Source: Pogonophryne albipinna (lineage: Eukaryota > Chordata > Actinopteri > Perciformes > Artedidraconidae). From it: a stretch of DNA of 64,000 nucleotides. The position numbers and the translations under genes were made by a program. The stretch is from NCBI GenBank assembly GCA_028583405.1, contig CM053258.1, positions 5,957,436 through 6,021,435 on the forward strand, given 5' to 3'. Positions 34,485-45,900 of the stretch are shown one piece after another. A model generated the notes under the pieces. It did not search any database. It was not told the origin of the DNA and saw nothing but the letters and a program-made list of their open reading frames with translations. How positions within the stretch are numbered: position 1 is the stretch's first letter; every line of letters starts with the position of its first letter.

Positions 34485-35011
34485 CAGGGGTGTCAAACTC
34501 AATTTCATCGCGGGCCACATTAGCATTATGGTTGCACTCAAAGGGCCGGTTGTAACTTTAAGACTACTGTATATAAATATACATATATAAAAAATGAAAT
34601 GAAAATAACTTCATAAATAACTACGTCTGAAAGCAGAAGTCTAGGGCAAATCATTGAAAGCAAACATTCCACAATTACATCAACACTTTTGAAAGAACAT
34701 CCATAACATTAATCTGTTTGCAACTTATATATATATCAATATTCCAATTACTTGTATATAGACTATTCTGCACACTTTCTATTATATTATGTTTTATTTA
34801 CTTGCACTATTATCAGTTTTATTGTGTTGCACTGTTGGTGTGACCCAAGATTTTCATTGTCATAACTACACTGTAGCTATGTACATATGACAATAAAAGC
34901 CTTGCATCTTGAATTGTATTGTATATTATATTCTTTGCAAGCTCTTGCGGGCCACATCAAATTAAGTCGCGGGCCGGATTTGGCCCCCGGGCCTTGAGTT
35001 TGACACCCCTG
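34485..35011. mobile_element. hAT-type MITE of 527 bp with a retroelement tail inside
   Basis: Exact 16-base inverted ends CAGGGGTGTCAAACTC (34485-34500) and GAGTTTGACACCCCTG (34996-35011), with GGGCCACAT and GGGCCGG subterminal motifs. I could not confirm an 8-bp target duplication. The internal segment 34798-34915 matches the retroelement tail at 20214-20347, so it was probably inserted later. Confidence 0.82.
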
Positions 35012-35181
35012 TATCTGTGTGTGAAATCCTCAAAAACAAAAAACTAATGTTTCTGCAGTCTAGCTGCAGCTTCTAGCAACGGTCTTCTGTTTAAAAAAAG
35101 GACACTGAAGGTCCTGAATGTGGCATCACAAACATGACTTGAGTCTGAACACAGCAGACAACAGGAGTATTTACAGCATAT

Positions 35182-35397
35182 TGTGGAGCCGATGAACGGG
35201 AGTCAGAGGCGGTGCATTCAGAATGGATTTCCACACTTTATTATTCATTAATCTCTAAGAGGTAAGTACATCAACTGCTCTGCATGACAAGCTAGCAGGA
35301 ATAACCCCAAACCCTGGTACCCTCACTAACCGGTCCGGGTTGCAACACACACTACTGTATATGACACAGTGAATTATGTCCCGTAACAGTCACCACA
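35182..35397 (-). repeat. Gypsy 3' LTR, about 216 bp
   Basis: On the minus strand it starts TGTGGTGAC, just after the polypurine tract GAGGGGGCTTG, and ends GGCTCCACA, giving the TG...CA form. It contains AATAAA (GAATAATAAAGTG) as a polyadenylation signal. With no 5' LTR there is no second copy to compare. Confidence 0.72.
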
Positions 35398-35413
35398 CAA
35401 GCCCCCTCAGAAT

Positions 35414-38156
35414 TCACTCATACACAAAGTCTGTGCGGCGGGGAGGAACGACAAGCCGACCACCCCGACTCCGAAGAACGGGAGCCAGGGAGGCGACCTC
35501 TGAAGGGGCGGCCGCTGGAAGAGATGGGACCGGAGCCGCAGGCCCCAATTCTGTGACAGGGGTCGAGGCCGGGGGGCGGCCCCGTCGCGGAGGTCGGGCC
35601 AGCACCACCGGCTAGTCCAAGTCTAGGTGAGCAGCCTTCACCCGGTCCACCGAGACGTGCTCGGCTCTGCCACCCAGGTCGACCACCAAGTGCTTGTCCC
35701 CGTGTTCCATGACCCGGAAAGGCCCATCGTAAGGGGGCTGCAGGGGGCCTCTGTGCACGTTGTGCCGGATAAACACATGCCCCGCCGAGCGGAGCTCCAC
35801 GGGAACCCGGGACACCTGAGTTCCGTGCAGAGCAGTGGGGATCGGAGCAAAGGCTGACCGTAAATCATCTCGGCCATGGAGCACTGCAGATCCTCCTTAG
35901 GCGCGGTCCTCAGGCCCAGCATCACCCAAGGCAACTTGTCGACCCAATTACCGTCCGTCAGGCCGGCCTTGAGGGCCGCCTTCATGGAGCGATGGAACCG
36001 TTCACAGAGGCCGTTAGCCTGAGGGTGGTAAGCGGTAGTCCTGTGAAGCTTAACCCCCACTCGCGTTCCAGAGCTCGGACGTGAACTGTGAACCCCGTCC
36101 GAGGAAATGTCTGACGGGGTGCCAAACCGCACACCCACGTCGCAATGAAAGCCGGGCTATGTCAGCCACCGATGTTGACACGAGAGGGACCGCCTCCGGC
36201 CAACGGGTCGTCCTGTCCACCATGGTGAGGAGGTAGGAAAAGCCCTGAGAGGAGTAATGGACCAACCAGGTCGATGTTGACGTGGTCAAACCTCCTCTCA
36301 GGCACCAGGAAACGTCTAAAGGGGCCTTCGTGTGGCGGTGCACCTTAGCGCGCTGACACCACGCACTCACCAGCCCAAGTCCTCACGTCCTTTTTCAGCC
36401 CCCGCCAGACGAACTTCGCGGCCACCAAGCGCACCGAAGGTTTAACGCCGGGGTGAGACAGGTCGTGCACTGCCTCGAAAACGGAGCGCCTCCAACTGGC
36501 GGGAACGACCGGCCGCGGCAGGCCTGTGGAGATGTCGCACAGAGAGTAACGCCTGCGTCACCAAAACCACGTCCTCCAAGCGCAGCCCCAAGCCGTCCTC
36601 CTTCAGGGCCTGTACGCCGGGGTCCGTGACCATGCGGGTATAATCCAGGCCCAACTGGACGGCCCCGATGACGACCCTGGAGAGGCAATCTGCGACCAGG
36701 TTCGATTTGCCAGCCACGTGTTTAATGTCTGTGGTGAACTCTGAGATGTAAGACAGCTGCCGCTGCTGACGTGCAGACCAAGGCTCAGCCACTTTTGACA
36801 TGGCGAACGTGAGCGGTTTGTGGTCGACAAACGCCGTAAACTCACGACCTTCCAGCAAAAAACGGAAGTGCCGCACGGCCAAGGAGCTCTCGGTCAAAAG
36901 CACTGTACCTGCGTTCCCTGGGCGTCAGCTGACGGCTGAAAAAGGCGAGCGGCTGCCAAGCGCCCTCCACCACTGCTCGTGCACCGCACCAACGGCGTAG
37001 TCCGATGCGTCTGTGGTAATGGAGATGGGAGCCGTGGATGATGGGTGCGCCAACAGAGCCGCCTGAGCCAACGCGGTCTTGACCTCCGTAAAAGCAGACT
37101 CAGCTTCCGCCGTCCAGTCGATCGCCTGGATGGGGTTGTCCCTTCAAAGCCTCATACAGCGGCCGCATAATGTGGGCGGCCCGGGCGATGAAACGGTGGT
37201 AGAAAGTCACCATCCCCAGGAACTCACGGAGCACCGGGCTGTGAGTGGGCGAGGAAACGCCGCAACAGCCTCAACCTTCGCCGGCAGGGGAGCTGCACCG
37301 CCCTTGGTGACGCGGGTCCGAGGAAGTCAATGTCAAAAACCCCGAACTGGCACTTTGCAGGATTGATATCAACCCGTGTTGACTGAGCCTCGTAAAAGGG
37401 CTCGGAGGTGTGACAGGTGCTCTTCTACCGAAGCGCTGGCGACGAGTATGTCGTCCAGGTAAACGAACACGAACGGCAGGTCCCAGCACCGAATCCATCA
37501 GGCGCTGGAACGTTTGGGCGGCGTTCTTGAGCCCAAAAGGCATCCGCAGGAACTCGAAAAGTCCAAACGGCGTTATCACTGCTGTCTTAGGGACGTCCAG
37601 GGGATGCATGGGCACCTGGTGGTAACCACGCACCAGGTCCACTTTCGAAAACACCGACGTACTGGCCAGATGTGCTGAAAGGTCTTGAATGTGCGGCACC
37701 GGGTAGCGGTCAGGTGTCGTGGCGTCGTTGAGGCGGCGGTAATCCCCACACGGGCGCCAACCGCCGTTCGGCTTGGGAACGACGTGTAGAGCGAGGCCCA
37801 AGGACTGTCAGAACGGCGGACGATACCCAGGCGTTCCATGGTTGAAAACTCCGCCCTCGCTACTGCAAGCTTAGAAGGGTTCAACCGCCGGGCCCTGGCG
37901 TAGACTGGGGGACCTCGGTGGTGACCTGGTGCTCCACCCCATGCTTGGTGGTGAGCGCGGAGAAGGTGGGTAGCGTCAGGTCTGGAAATTCAGCCAACAG
38001 CCTGAGAAAAATGTCCGCTCCCGACAGCGAGCCCGACAGCCTGTCGTACGCTGCCTTGCCAAGTGTACACACGAGGGAGGAAAACGTCAAGGCATCAACC
38101 AAGCGTTTATTTTTAACGTCCACCAGGAGTCCGTGAGCACATAAAAAGTCTGACAC
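35414..38156 (-). pseudogene. Gypsy pol remnant: RT, RNase H, integrase, with many frameshifts
   Basis: From 38156 down: LCAHGLLVDVKNKRLVD (linker after protease); RT with NGGWRPCGDYRRLN, FSKVDLVRGYHQVP and MPFGLKNAAQTFQRL; YLDD active site near 37455 in a shifted frame; RNase H with TDASDYAVGAV, VDHKPLTFAM and DCLSRV; integrase with TTAYHPQANGLCERFHR; and a GPFRVME-type (GPY/F) C-terminal module near 35720. At least four frame changes separate the blocks. One is a missing base at the SPWAS segment near 37800. Not functional. Confidence 0.92.
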
Positions 38157-38160
38157 AAAC

Positions 38161-38927
38161 TTGTTAACTGTCTCTCCATTTCAAATATGCTAATTTTTGC
38201 TTTTCAGCCTCTTTTGTTTGATTAAAAATAAAAGGAAGCCAGATGCTGCAAAATATATGAACCTGAGAGGACTGTGCCGTGTCAAGAGTCACTGAAACCA
38301 AATAAAACAGGCCTGAGCTGAAATAACGCTCTACGGGCTAAAAAGGGAATTTAGATGGAAGAAAAAGAAGGAGAAGGAGAGAGTGAATAGAGGTGAGAAG
38401 AGGAGAGAGAGGGGGGGGGAAAGGTCTTCACATTGAAAAGAGAATTGAATTTAGAGAGGAGGGAAAAGAAAGGACAGAGAGAGGGAAAGGGTCAAGAGCA
38501 GCCAGCCATTATTACCACTGACCCTCCTTGGTACTCAATATAACTGGTTTATTAGCTTCTGTGTGCATGTTGCTGGAGTGTGTGCGTGTGTGTGTGTGTG
38601 TGTGTGTGAAGTGCTGCAGGTATTTCCTATAGTCAAGGGAAAAAAGACACAAGCAGCAATCTCCGTTCTTGATAAAAGAGAACAGAAGAGTGTGTTCGTA
38701 CTTGTGATATTTTTGCCGGATTGATTCACAGTTACTTATTTGTAACAGGAATGTTTTTTTTACAATTTATTTGAATTTCATACAATAGTAACTACGTCAT
38801 TGACACAAATTCTGTCACGAAAACAACCGCTCATTGTATTGTATGTTTTTTATGGGGAATAACTTTATACTGAACTAAACAATTTGAAATCTTGAAGACT
38901 GTATTTGTCACCTTTGTCTTGCATTAA
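38161..38927. other. Intron sequence with a purine-rich tract and a short (GT)n
   Basis: About 38350-38500 is GA/G-rich on the plus strand and includes a run of nine G. (GT)n lies at 38579-38608. Nothing coding is supported. Confidence 0.6.
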
Positions 38928-39354
38928 AGGGGCCCTATCAGGTTCATATGTATATGTTGTGCCTCTACTGTGACATGTCTCCATGCTTTAAGTTCAAAAA
39001 GCTCTTTATTTTCCTCATACTGCCTGTTTTCACCCTCTGTCTGAAACCAGAGCCCAGTCTGCTCTGATTGGTTAGCTGGCCGGCTCTGATTGGTCAACTG
39101 CTTAGAGATGTCCCGCCCCTTAGCCTATCACTTAAAATGTGTTGAAGTGATAGCCAATACAAGTACAACACAGTGATGTCACTATACCAGCAATAAACAA
39201 AGGAGTCCATCGCAGCGTTTTCAGGCAGGGGGGTGGGGGTGTATGTGTGGGGGGACTTTGGGATTTCAGCCTTTGCAGACCATTAAAATGCACTAAATCC
39301 TATATAACAAACTTACAGGAAATGGAAAACCCTAAAAAGCATAATAGGGCCTCT
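38928..39354 (+). mobile_element. TTAA-flanked MITE, 427 bp, best copy of its family here
   Basis: TTAA lies on both sides (38924-38927 and 39355-39358). The ends are inverted: AGGGGCCCTAT and ATAGGGCCTCT. The interior holds CTGAAACCAGAGCCCAGTCT, TGATTGGTTAGCTGGCCGG and GATGTCCCGCCCC. Related pieces lie at 7291-7560, 28350-28445, 52163-52450 and 62125-62390, so the family has been active several times in this one gene. No coding remnant is seen. Confidence 0.8.
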
Positions 39355-39785
39355 TTAAATGTGCCCCTCTCATGAAATAACTGGCCCCAGTATACCCCCC
39401 CAGTAAGATGTGTCTAGAACCACTACAGGTCCCTGTGTGTTTAGTTACTTGGAGTGAAGGTATTTTTGGTTAAGTGTGTAAATGGAGATGTATTTGGGGG
39501 GGGGTCAGACACCTGGTCGAAGCCTTCAGAGAGCACAGGAAGTGGAGGGTGAGCACAGCTGGTGGAGAGTTACAGGGGGAAGAGAGGAGCAGGCATACTA
39601 AAAGTTGTGTTATTTTATTTTTAGTGTTATACTGCAAGTGGGGAGGGGGGGAGGCTCTGCTCCTCCCTCAGATAATTATTTCACATCATTTTCCAAACAT
39701 TTTGAGAGTTTCTCTGCATGTTAAAAGCAGAATATTGGGTAGGTTATTTTAGAGGTGTACAATTTGACTTTTATATAAATAAATT
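39355..39785. other. Intron sequence, no feature seen
   Basis: Unassigned sequence with several G-runs; the 92-codon frame has no domain. Confidence 0.45.
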
Positions 39786-40500
39786 AGGGCTGTCAAACGA
39801 TTAACATTTTTAATCAGATTAATCACAGCTTAAAAATTAATTAATCATGATTAATCACCATTCGAACTATGTCCAAAATATGCCATTTCTTTATGTATAT
39901 TGTTGTGGGAATGGAAAGATAAATGAAAGAAGGCGGATATATCCATTTAACATACAGTATCTATGTTTATTATAACATTTTTCTGTGTGTCAAAATGAAA
40001 GACAACCCACACACCTATCAATCATCAAACCGTGGGGTCTTAATTCATTACGTGTTGATTTCTATCAACGGGGGAGTACTTCAGGAAAGTCGACAGAGGG
40101 GGGCGGCGGCTAGTGGAGTACTTCGTGACCACAGAGTGCGAACGTTGTGATCAGCTGTTTTAGCGCAGTTCTCCAGTGAAGGGGGGGGGAGTCTCCCTCC
40201 GCAGCCGGTTGGCGTAGTTTTGGCACAATCCCGTTGTACAGACCGACGTTAACAGCAGCCCTGTCTGTGCACACGGAGACCGACTCTGTCGTCCGGTGAT
40301 CTAACCGCCTTCTGGAAAAGCTTCACAAGTACGTCGGTACGCAAATGCGCTTTGTGACACAAGTTTCAGATTACGCACATAACCTGCGTACCAGTTATGT
40401 GCACCCCTGTACTACAGCAAAAGTATTCTCCGTCGTGACTTCCTGCAACAACACCGACATTATCAAAGATGTTCTATTGAGAAGACGATCACTACGTGAC
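39786..40500 (+). mobile_element. hAT-type element end running into the assembly gap
   Basis: Starts TAGGGCTGTCAAACGATTAA followed by ATTAATCA words, a common hAT terminus in vertebrates. The GC content rises towards 40500, where the N run begins, so any right end is lost. Contig breaks inside dispersed repeats are common. Confidence 0.6.
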
Positions 40501-41500
40501 NNNNNNNNNNNNNNNNNNNNNNNNNNNNNNNNNNNNNNNNNNNNNNNNNNNNNNNNNNNNNNNNNNNNNNNNNNNNNNNNNNNNNNNNNNNNNNNNNNNN
40601 NNNNNNNNNNNNNNNNNNNNNNNNNNNNNNNNNNNNNNNNNNNNNNNNNNNNNNNNNNNNNNNNNNNNNNNNNNNNNNNNNNNNNNNNNNNNNNNNNNNN
40701 NNNNNNNNNNNNNNNNNNNNNNNNNNNNNNNNNNNNNNNNNNNNNNNNNNNNNNNNNNNNNNNNNNNNNNNNNNNNNNNNNNNNNNNNNNNNNNNNNNNN
40801 NNNNNNNNNNNNNNNNNNNNNNNNNNNNNNNNNNNNNNNNNNNNNNNNNNNNNNNNNNNNNNNNNNNNNNNNNNNNNNNNNNNNNNNNNNNNNNNNNNNN
40901 NNNNNNNNNNNNNNNNNNNNNNNNNNNNNNNNNNNNNNNNNNNNNNNNNNNNNNNNNNNNNNNNNNNNNNNNNNNNNNNNNNNNNNNNNNNNNNNNNNNN
41001 NNNNNNNNNNNNNNNNNNNNNNNNNNNNNNNNNNNNNNNNNNNNNNNNNNNNNNNNNNNNNNNNNNNNNNNNNNNNNNNNNNNNNNNNNNNNNNNNNNNN
41101 NNNNNNNNNNNNNNNNNNNNNNNNNNNNNNNNNNNNNNNNNNNNNNNNNNNNNNNNNNNNNNNNNNNNNNNNNNNNNNNNNNNNNNNNNNNNNNNNNNNN
41201 NNNNNNNNNNNNNNNNNNNNNNNNNNNNNNNNNNNNNNNNNNNNNNNNNNNNNNNNNNNNNNNNNNNNNNNNNNNNNNNNNNNNNNNNNNNNNNNNNNNN
41301 NNNNNNNNNNNNNNNNNNNNNNNNNNNNNNNNNNNNNNNNNNNNNNNNNNNNNNNNNNNNNNNNNNNNNNNNNNNNNNNNNNNNNNNNNNNNNNNNNNNN
41401 NNNNNNNNNNNNNNNNNNNNNNNNNNNNNNNNNNNNNNNNNNNNNNNNNNNNNNNNNNNNNNNNNNNNNNNNNNNNNNNNNNNNNNNNNNNNNNNNNNNN
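40501..41500. other. Assembly gap of exactly 1000 N
   Basis: A round-number gap normally marks an unsized join made by a scaffolder, not a measured distance. The two open frames across it are artefacts. Confidence 0.99.
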
Positions 41501-41992
41501 GCTTTGCTTAAACCGAGTTCTCAGACAATTTATTAGCAATGATACATATATTAAATGTATTTGTGTTTGGTCAACTGACCACAATGCAAACCTTGGGTCC
41601 AGTGGTATTGCAGAAAAAAACGAGTAGTAATTGGGGCCAAAAATGTTATTTCAACTTTTAAAACTAAAATAAAAAGCTGATGTTCAGGGTTTCATTGGGT
41701 TTCCTCAGGTTTCTGTTAAAACTTTAAATATGTTTCTGACATTTTATTGACTTGTTGGAAAAGTTTGTTCTTGTATGTCAATCAGCATGCTGCAGCAAGC
41801 TACTGGCTGGACTGGTTTTTGTCTCTTGTGTCGTTTGGTGTACATTAGTTTTGCTGTTAACTATGATCTCACTGCAGGCCATAGTCTTTATTTGCCCTAT
41901 CTCGTTATGTTACAGACAGAGGGCATAATCCAAATAAAGACAGAAAGGAACACAGACTTAAGTTGAGCCAACAGGAAAACAAAAGTGTGTAC
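41501..41992. other. Intron sequence at the start of the right contig
   Basis: AT-rich intron. It shows no similarity to the end of the left contig that I can see. Confidence 0.5.
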
Positions 41993-42091
41993 CCTGCTGT
42001 GTAGCTGGTCCATCTCAACCACCAGTGATCCCATGTTGGAGTCGGCCAGCTGCAGTAATCTCTCCGGAGCTTTCTGAGGTGACAGCATGTG
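41993..42091 (-). CDS. lama2: Laminin alpha-2 exon: second coiled-coil exon
   Basis: This exon is 99 bp (33 codons), phase 0 at both ends, with acceptor TCCTGCAG and donor GTACAC on the minus strand. It reads HMLSPQKAPERLLQLADSN, then VVEMDQLHSR. Human LAMA2 has HLLSPQRAPERL at the start of the coiled coil, and LAMA1 is quite different there. This is the second main argument for alpha-2. It is the most 3' laminin exon seen; the rest of the coiled coil and the LG domains are not in the window. Confidence 0.95.
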
Positions 42092-42724
42092 CTGCAGGAG
42101 AGAAACAGAGATGAAGGAATTACACAGAGACACAGTCTGACACATTTTGGCTCAGGGCTAAGCTTTTGAACTGCCTGGCTCTGTGCTGTAGAGCCGGAGA
42201 GAAAAGTATAAGCATGGCGAGAACGGAATAAAGAAATAATTAAAGAGAAAAACAAAACATACTAGAAGGGCTCTTGGAGAGAGAGCAGCCAAGGCCAAAT
42301 GCCATCTCTAGCAATGTTACTTAAAGTGAGAAAAATCTGTGGATCAGCCATGTGATCTGATCTGCTCCAAAATCGAACTGGTTTTTAACTGGCCCACTCT
42401 CACACTCTTCCACAAAGTTTCATAGAAAATCGGGCAAGACGTTTTTACTGTATGATCCGTCATCCATAATCCAAAAAACAACAACTAACCTCTGTGGTGA
42501 TAGAAGACAAACTATTTGAATATGTCACAGCAAACATAGTTAACAACGTCAATTGTTTAAGAATATGAGCAAATGATCACGTTTTATGATATCAATTAGT
42601 TCTATACACTGCAGCCAATGGTGGTGATTATCAACACGTCAATTGAGGAAATTAAATTGAAAGTTATGAAAGCCTTAACTGTATAATAAGGACATGAGTT
42701 TCCATACAGGCAAACAGTTTTTAC
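42092..42724. other. Intron sequence, no feature seen
   Basis: AT-rich intron between the two coiled-coil exons. Confidence 0.5.
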
Positions 42725-42867
42725 CTTTAGTTCCTCCGTCATGTTCTCGAAGCGGTACAACACCTTATAAGGTGGTGGGAGGGGCGACGTCAGGGTGACC
42801 TCAGTGATGATGCGGTACAGGCGGTCCATGTCACTGATCAACAGACCTGAGCACTCATCATCACATG
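42725..42867 (-). CDS. lama2: Laminin alpha-2 exon: junction of LE repeats and coiled coil
   Basis: This exon is 143 bp; two bases complete a codon from 46936-47129, and it ends in phase 0. Acceptor TTCTGCAG and donor GTAAAA are on the minus strand. It reads SCDDECSGLLISDMDRLY, then TEVTLTSPLPPPYKVLY and FENMTEELK. The C-D-D-E-C pair marks the end of the short arm. The PLP-x-PYK and ENMT-x-ELK strings match human LAMA2. Confidence 0.95.
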
Positions 42868-42956
42868 CTGCAGAAACAAACGTAAACACACAGTTAGACA
42901 CAGCTAGAGGCAAATGAGGTCAACTGAATCTATTAGAGAGGTTTGCTTGTGTGTTT

Positions 42957-43095
42957 TGTGTGTGTGTGTGAATGTCTTCTGCAGTTTGACTAGGCAGAGA
43001 GCAGTGAGAGAAGAAGAAAGGATGTCCTACTGTATATGTGTATTTTAACTTCTGAGTGTGTGCCTTATTTGTGAGTCTGTAAGCACATCAGTGTG
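42957..43095 (+). repeat. Diverged copy of the intron segment at 30-160
   Basis: GTGTGTGAATGTCTTCTGCAG, cut here to GAATGTCTTCTGCAG, then AGAGCAGTGAGAGAAGAAG, GGATGTC(A/C)TACTGTATATG and CTTATTTGTGAGTCTGTAA occur in the same order as at 30-160 and 54870-55000. An 11-bp insertion and a short deletion separate them; identity is roughly 90 percent by eye. Both sites are introns of the same gene. Confidence 0.8.
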
Positions 43096-44550
43096 TGATC
43101 GCAGTGACTGCTTGTGTTTTGTGTTTAAGTGAGTGGCAACAGAAAAACAGGGCTGTCGATGCATGAAATTCAGCGCACAGAGGAAAAAGAACCTATTATG
43201 AGTTCACACTGCAGGCTAAACACACACAAACCAACGCACAAACACACGAGGGAATTCACTTCAAATGAGCGCATTCACATTTGTTTTCTTTATTATGTGT
43301 GTGGAGTTTCTCTTCTCTTCTATAGCCCGAGGCTGATTTATTGCAGAAATTTAAATGTTTGACAAGGGAAATCAAAGATGAATTAAATAAAAATAAAAAC
43401 AGTTTTTACTCTATCAATCTCTGACAAAACCGGAAAATACAAATGCAATTTATAAAATCCAAGACATTTTAGAATCCCAGTTACAAAGGACTGTAATCAC
43501 TAACTTCCACAACGCGTGAAACCTCCTGATCACACTCGCGCAGGGTGTGATTACACACAGAAAGCCTCACTTCCATCACTGAGGGCTCTCTGTGTGTCGC
43601 TGCTTGTTTCCTACCTGTACAATTTTTGGCAAGACAAGCCAGAGATTCTCAAATTAACTCCTTTCTGTCCTTCTCTTCTTGTTTATAACAATATGGTGAA
43701 TGTCTCGCTACTTCTAAGTTTGCTTGGATAATTACTGGGTTGTTCCACCATGCTAGGTTTTTACACATTCCTTTAAAAAACAAGAAGCATACTGTAAACA
43801 CATGTAACTAGAAAGAAAATTCTAATTGTAGTGGATAGGCAAGATCTCACCAGATTGACAAACACAACTACTTTAATTTCAAAGCAATCTATGACATGTT
43901 ACTTGGTCAAAGTTAAATGGATTTAAAATGTGTTTGCCATTTCAAAAGCTCAGTTGAACAAACTGTGTCACAATTATCTCACTGTTCTCAGAGTTTTGAT
44001 TGCAGTGCCAAATCTCAATGTTTATGTCCATTAATGCACATCATCACATTTTTACTTCACAGCATATCAAATATATAGAAGTTTAAAGTATCACAACCAT
44101 GAAAGCTCAACGGATGCCCAAAGTAAGCCTCAGTGAATGTCAAGGGTTATTTCACACTCAGTTTAGTAACCTTATGCTCACACAGGAAACTCAAACACAC
44201 ATGCACAACAAACAAGTGCAATAATACACACCTGTTCTCCTTATATAGTGAGTCACAACTCCTATGCATTTGGTTTGTTGCAGGAAGGACTCTGCTTTCG
44301 GCAGGGATTTATTTTAGCATCATCATTGTTACTGTGTAGTTTATGCCTGATATGCTCCTAGTTACTTTGCATCATGACTACACAGAAAAGTCCATTCGTT
44401 TTCATTTGTCCAGGTTGAGATAAAGACACAATGCTGTACACTTATTTTGACAAAGGCAAGAACAATCTGTTTGGTATAGACTGTAGGAACTGCATTTTAA
44501 TAATAGCGTACCATGTAGTTTACTCACATTTAAATATTTGCACGTTTAAG
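43096..44550. other. Intron sequence, no feature seen
   Basis: AT-rich intron up to the hAT element. Confidence 0.5.
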
Positions 44551-45412
44551 CAGACCCGGCCCCATGGGCGGGCCCCATGGGGTCGGGCCCGCCCATCCAG
44601 GATTTGGGCCCGCTGTTTTAATCAGGGCTGAATACCACATTTTTATTGTTTTATTATTATGTTTATTGTTTTTATTTAGGGCTTTGTCCTAATATTTATT
44701 TTTGTATTAGTTTAATATAATTTTTTTATTTTGCTAGGAAATTCTGAATGAAAGGCTGCGCGCAAGACTGGTTTTTCGCTGGGTTGAGTCGTGTGGGTTT
44801 TTGAGTGAGATGCGGCACAGCAGCCTGTCAGTTAGTTTACTCTTGCTAGTGGTTCACGAAAGGAATATGGCAACTCAGCGCCAGATGCAGGCACATTAGA
44901 AGAAACCAGTTAGGCGTACCAACGAGCAAGCAAGTCAGCTGGCAATCAATTATATTTTGAAGAGAAATTTACTCTCAAGCCGGCTCTCTCACAAACTCCT
45001 GCTCTGTGCGCAAGCAGACCGCTGCACAGGCTCTCTGCCTCGCTCGCTCAATCTCTCTCTCTCTCTCCCTTTCTCTCCATCGCTCAACCTCACTCCACCT
45101 CTCCACCCTGTGTGCGCTCAAGTTTGCCTGCGTGCTTGCCCAAGTTGGCACAGCGTTACAAATGTGCCACAAAACCAACCAATGGATAGGCTACATAAGA
45201 CCGTCAACAGCCTTATGGCAACCTAAAACCCCTCTCTTTCAACAATTCACGAGCGGCTCCCCCTCCCCCCCCCGTTGACAAATCGCGAGCATCTAACAGC
45301 CCCCGCCCCCCCCGTTGACAATTCAGATTTCCCGGGAAATGTAAGTGTCGTGGTGGGCCCGCCCTGGTAAATCAAATGCCCGCCCAGAGACGTATGTCTG
45401 CCGCCGGGTCTG
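44551..45412. mobile_element. hAT-type element, 862 bp, with perfect target duplication
   Basis: The inverted ends are CAGACCCGGC and GCCGGGTCTG. A perfect 8-bp duplication CGTTTAAG flanks it (44543-44550 and 45413-45420). The subterminal regions are rich in GGGCCCGCC-type words, including a GGGCGGGCCC palindrome on the left. The middle has a short CT tract (45053-45067) and runs of C, but no transposase that I recognise. The exact duplication suggests a fairly recent insertion. Confidence 0.85.
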
Positions 45413-45491
45413 CGTTTAAGTCAGATTACAACTTGTGCCTCAAAATATTAAATTAAGCAAATATTATGAGGGGACACCATTTTCAAATATC

Positions 45492-45900
45492 TTATAAGAT
45501 AAAATAAGATTAGATGAACCTTTATTAATCCCCGTTGGGAAATTCAGTTGTACAAAGCAGCAACAGGGTGAGCGTGAAAAAAAAGGACAGCAAAGATTCA
45601 CACAGATTAATTCAATCAAAAATAAGTAAAATCAAGAAAAACATTTTAAATAATAATGATAATAATAATAAAAGACTATGAAATAGGAGATGAGTAAAAA
45701 TAAGAGTAAAATAACTGTCAGCATATATACATATTTGGTCATCTAAGTTATAAAGTACGGAATAAGTTAAAGTGACAACTAGTGAAAAGTGAAAATGGAC
45801 ATCTGTACATATAGTGACATATCTATCTACCTATTTGGTCTACTACTAATATATTAACATGGGTTATGGCTATGATTTTGTTTAAAATATGTATTTAGCC
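45492..45900 (-). repeat. Probable Rex-type LINE 3' end
   Basis: On the minus strand, TGAATTTCCCAACGGGGATT followed by AATAAAGGTTCATC is the common end of fish Rex/RTE-like LINE tails. The body to about 45900 has no coding similarity that I can support. Confidence 0.55.

Larger units (their letters stand above)
35182..38160 (-). mobile_element. 5'-truncated Gypsy (Ty3) LTR retrotransposon
   Basis: The minus-strand order is end of protease/linker, reverse transcriptase, RNase H, integrase, polypurine tract and 3' LTR, the Gypsy order. Everything upstream of about 38160 (5' LTR, primer site, gag, most of the protease) is missing, so it cannot move. It is GC-rich against the AT-rich intron. Confidence 0.92.

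Noticed and set aside
34477..35019. 8-bp target duplication of the hAT at 34485-35011
   Set aside because: CTATACAG and TATCTGTG do not match; either mutated or not a direct insertion product.
40345..41584. Open frames of 346-388 codons
   Set aside because: They consist of N; the interval is an assembly gap.
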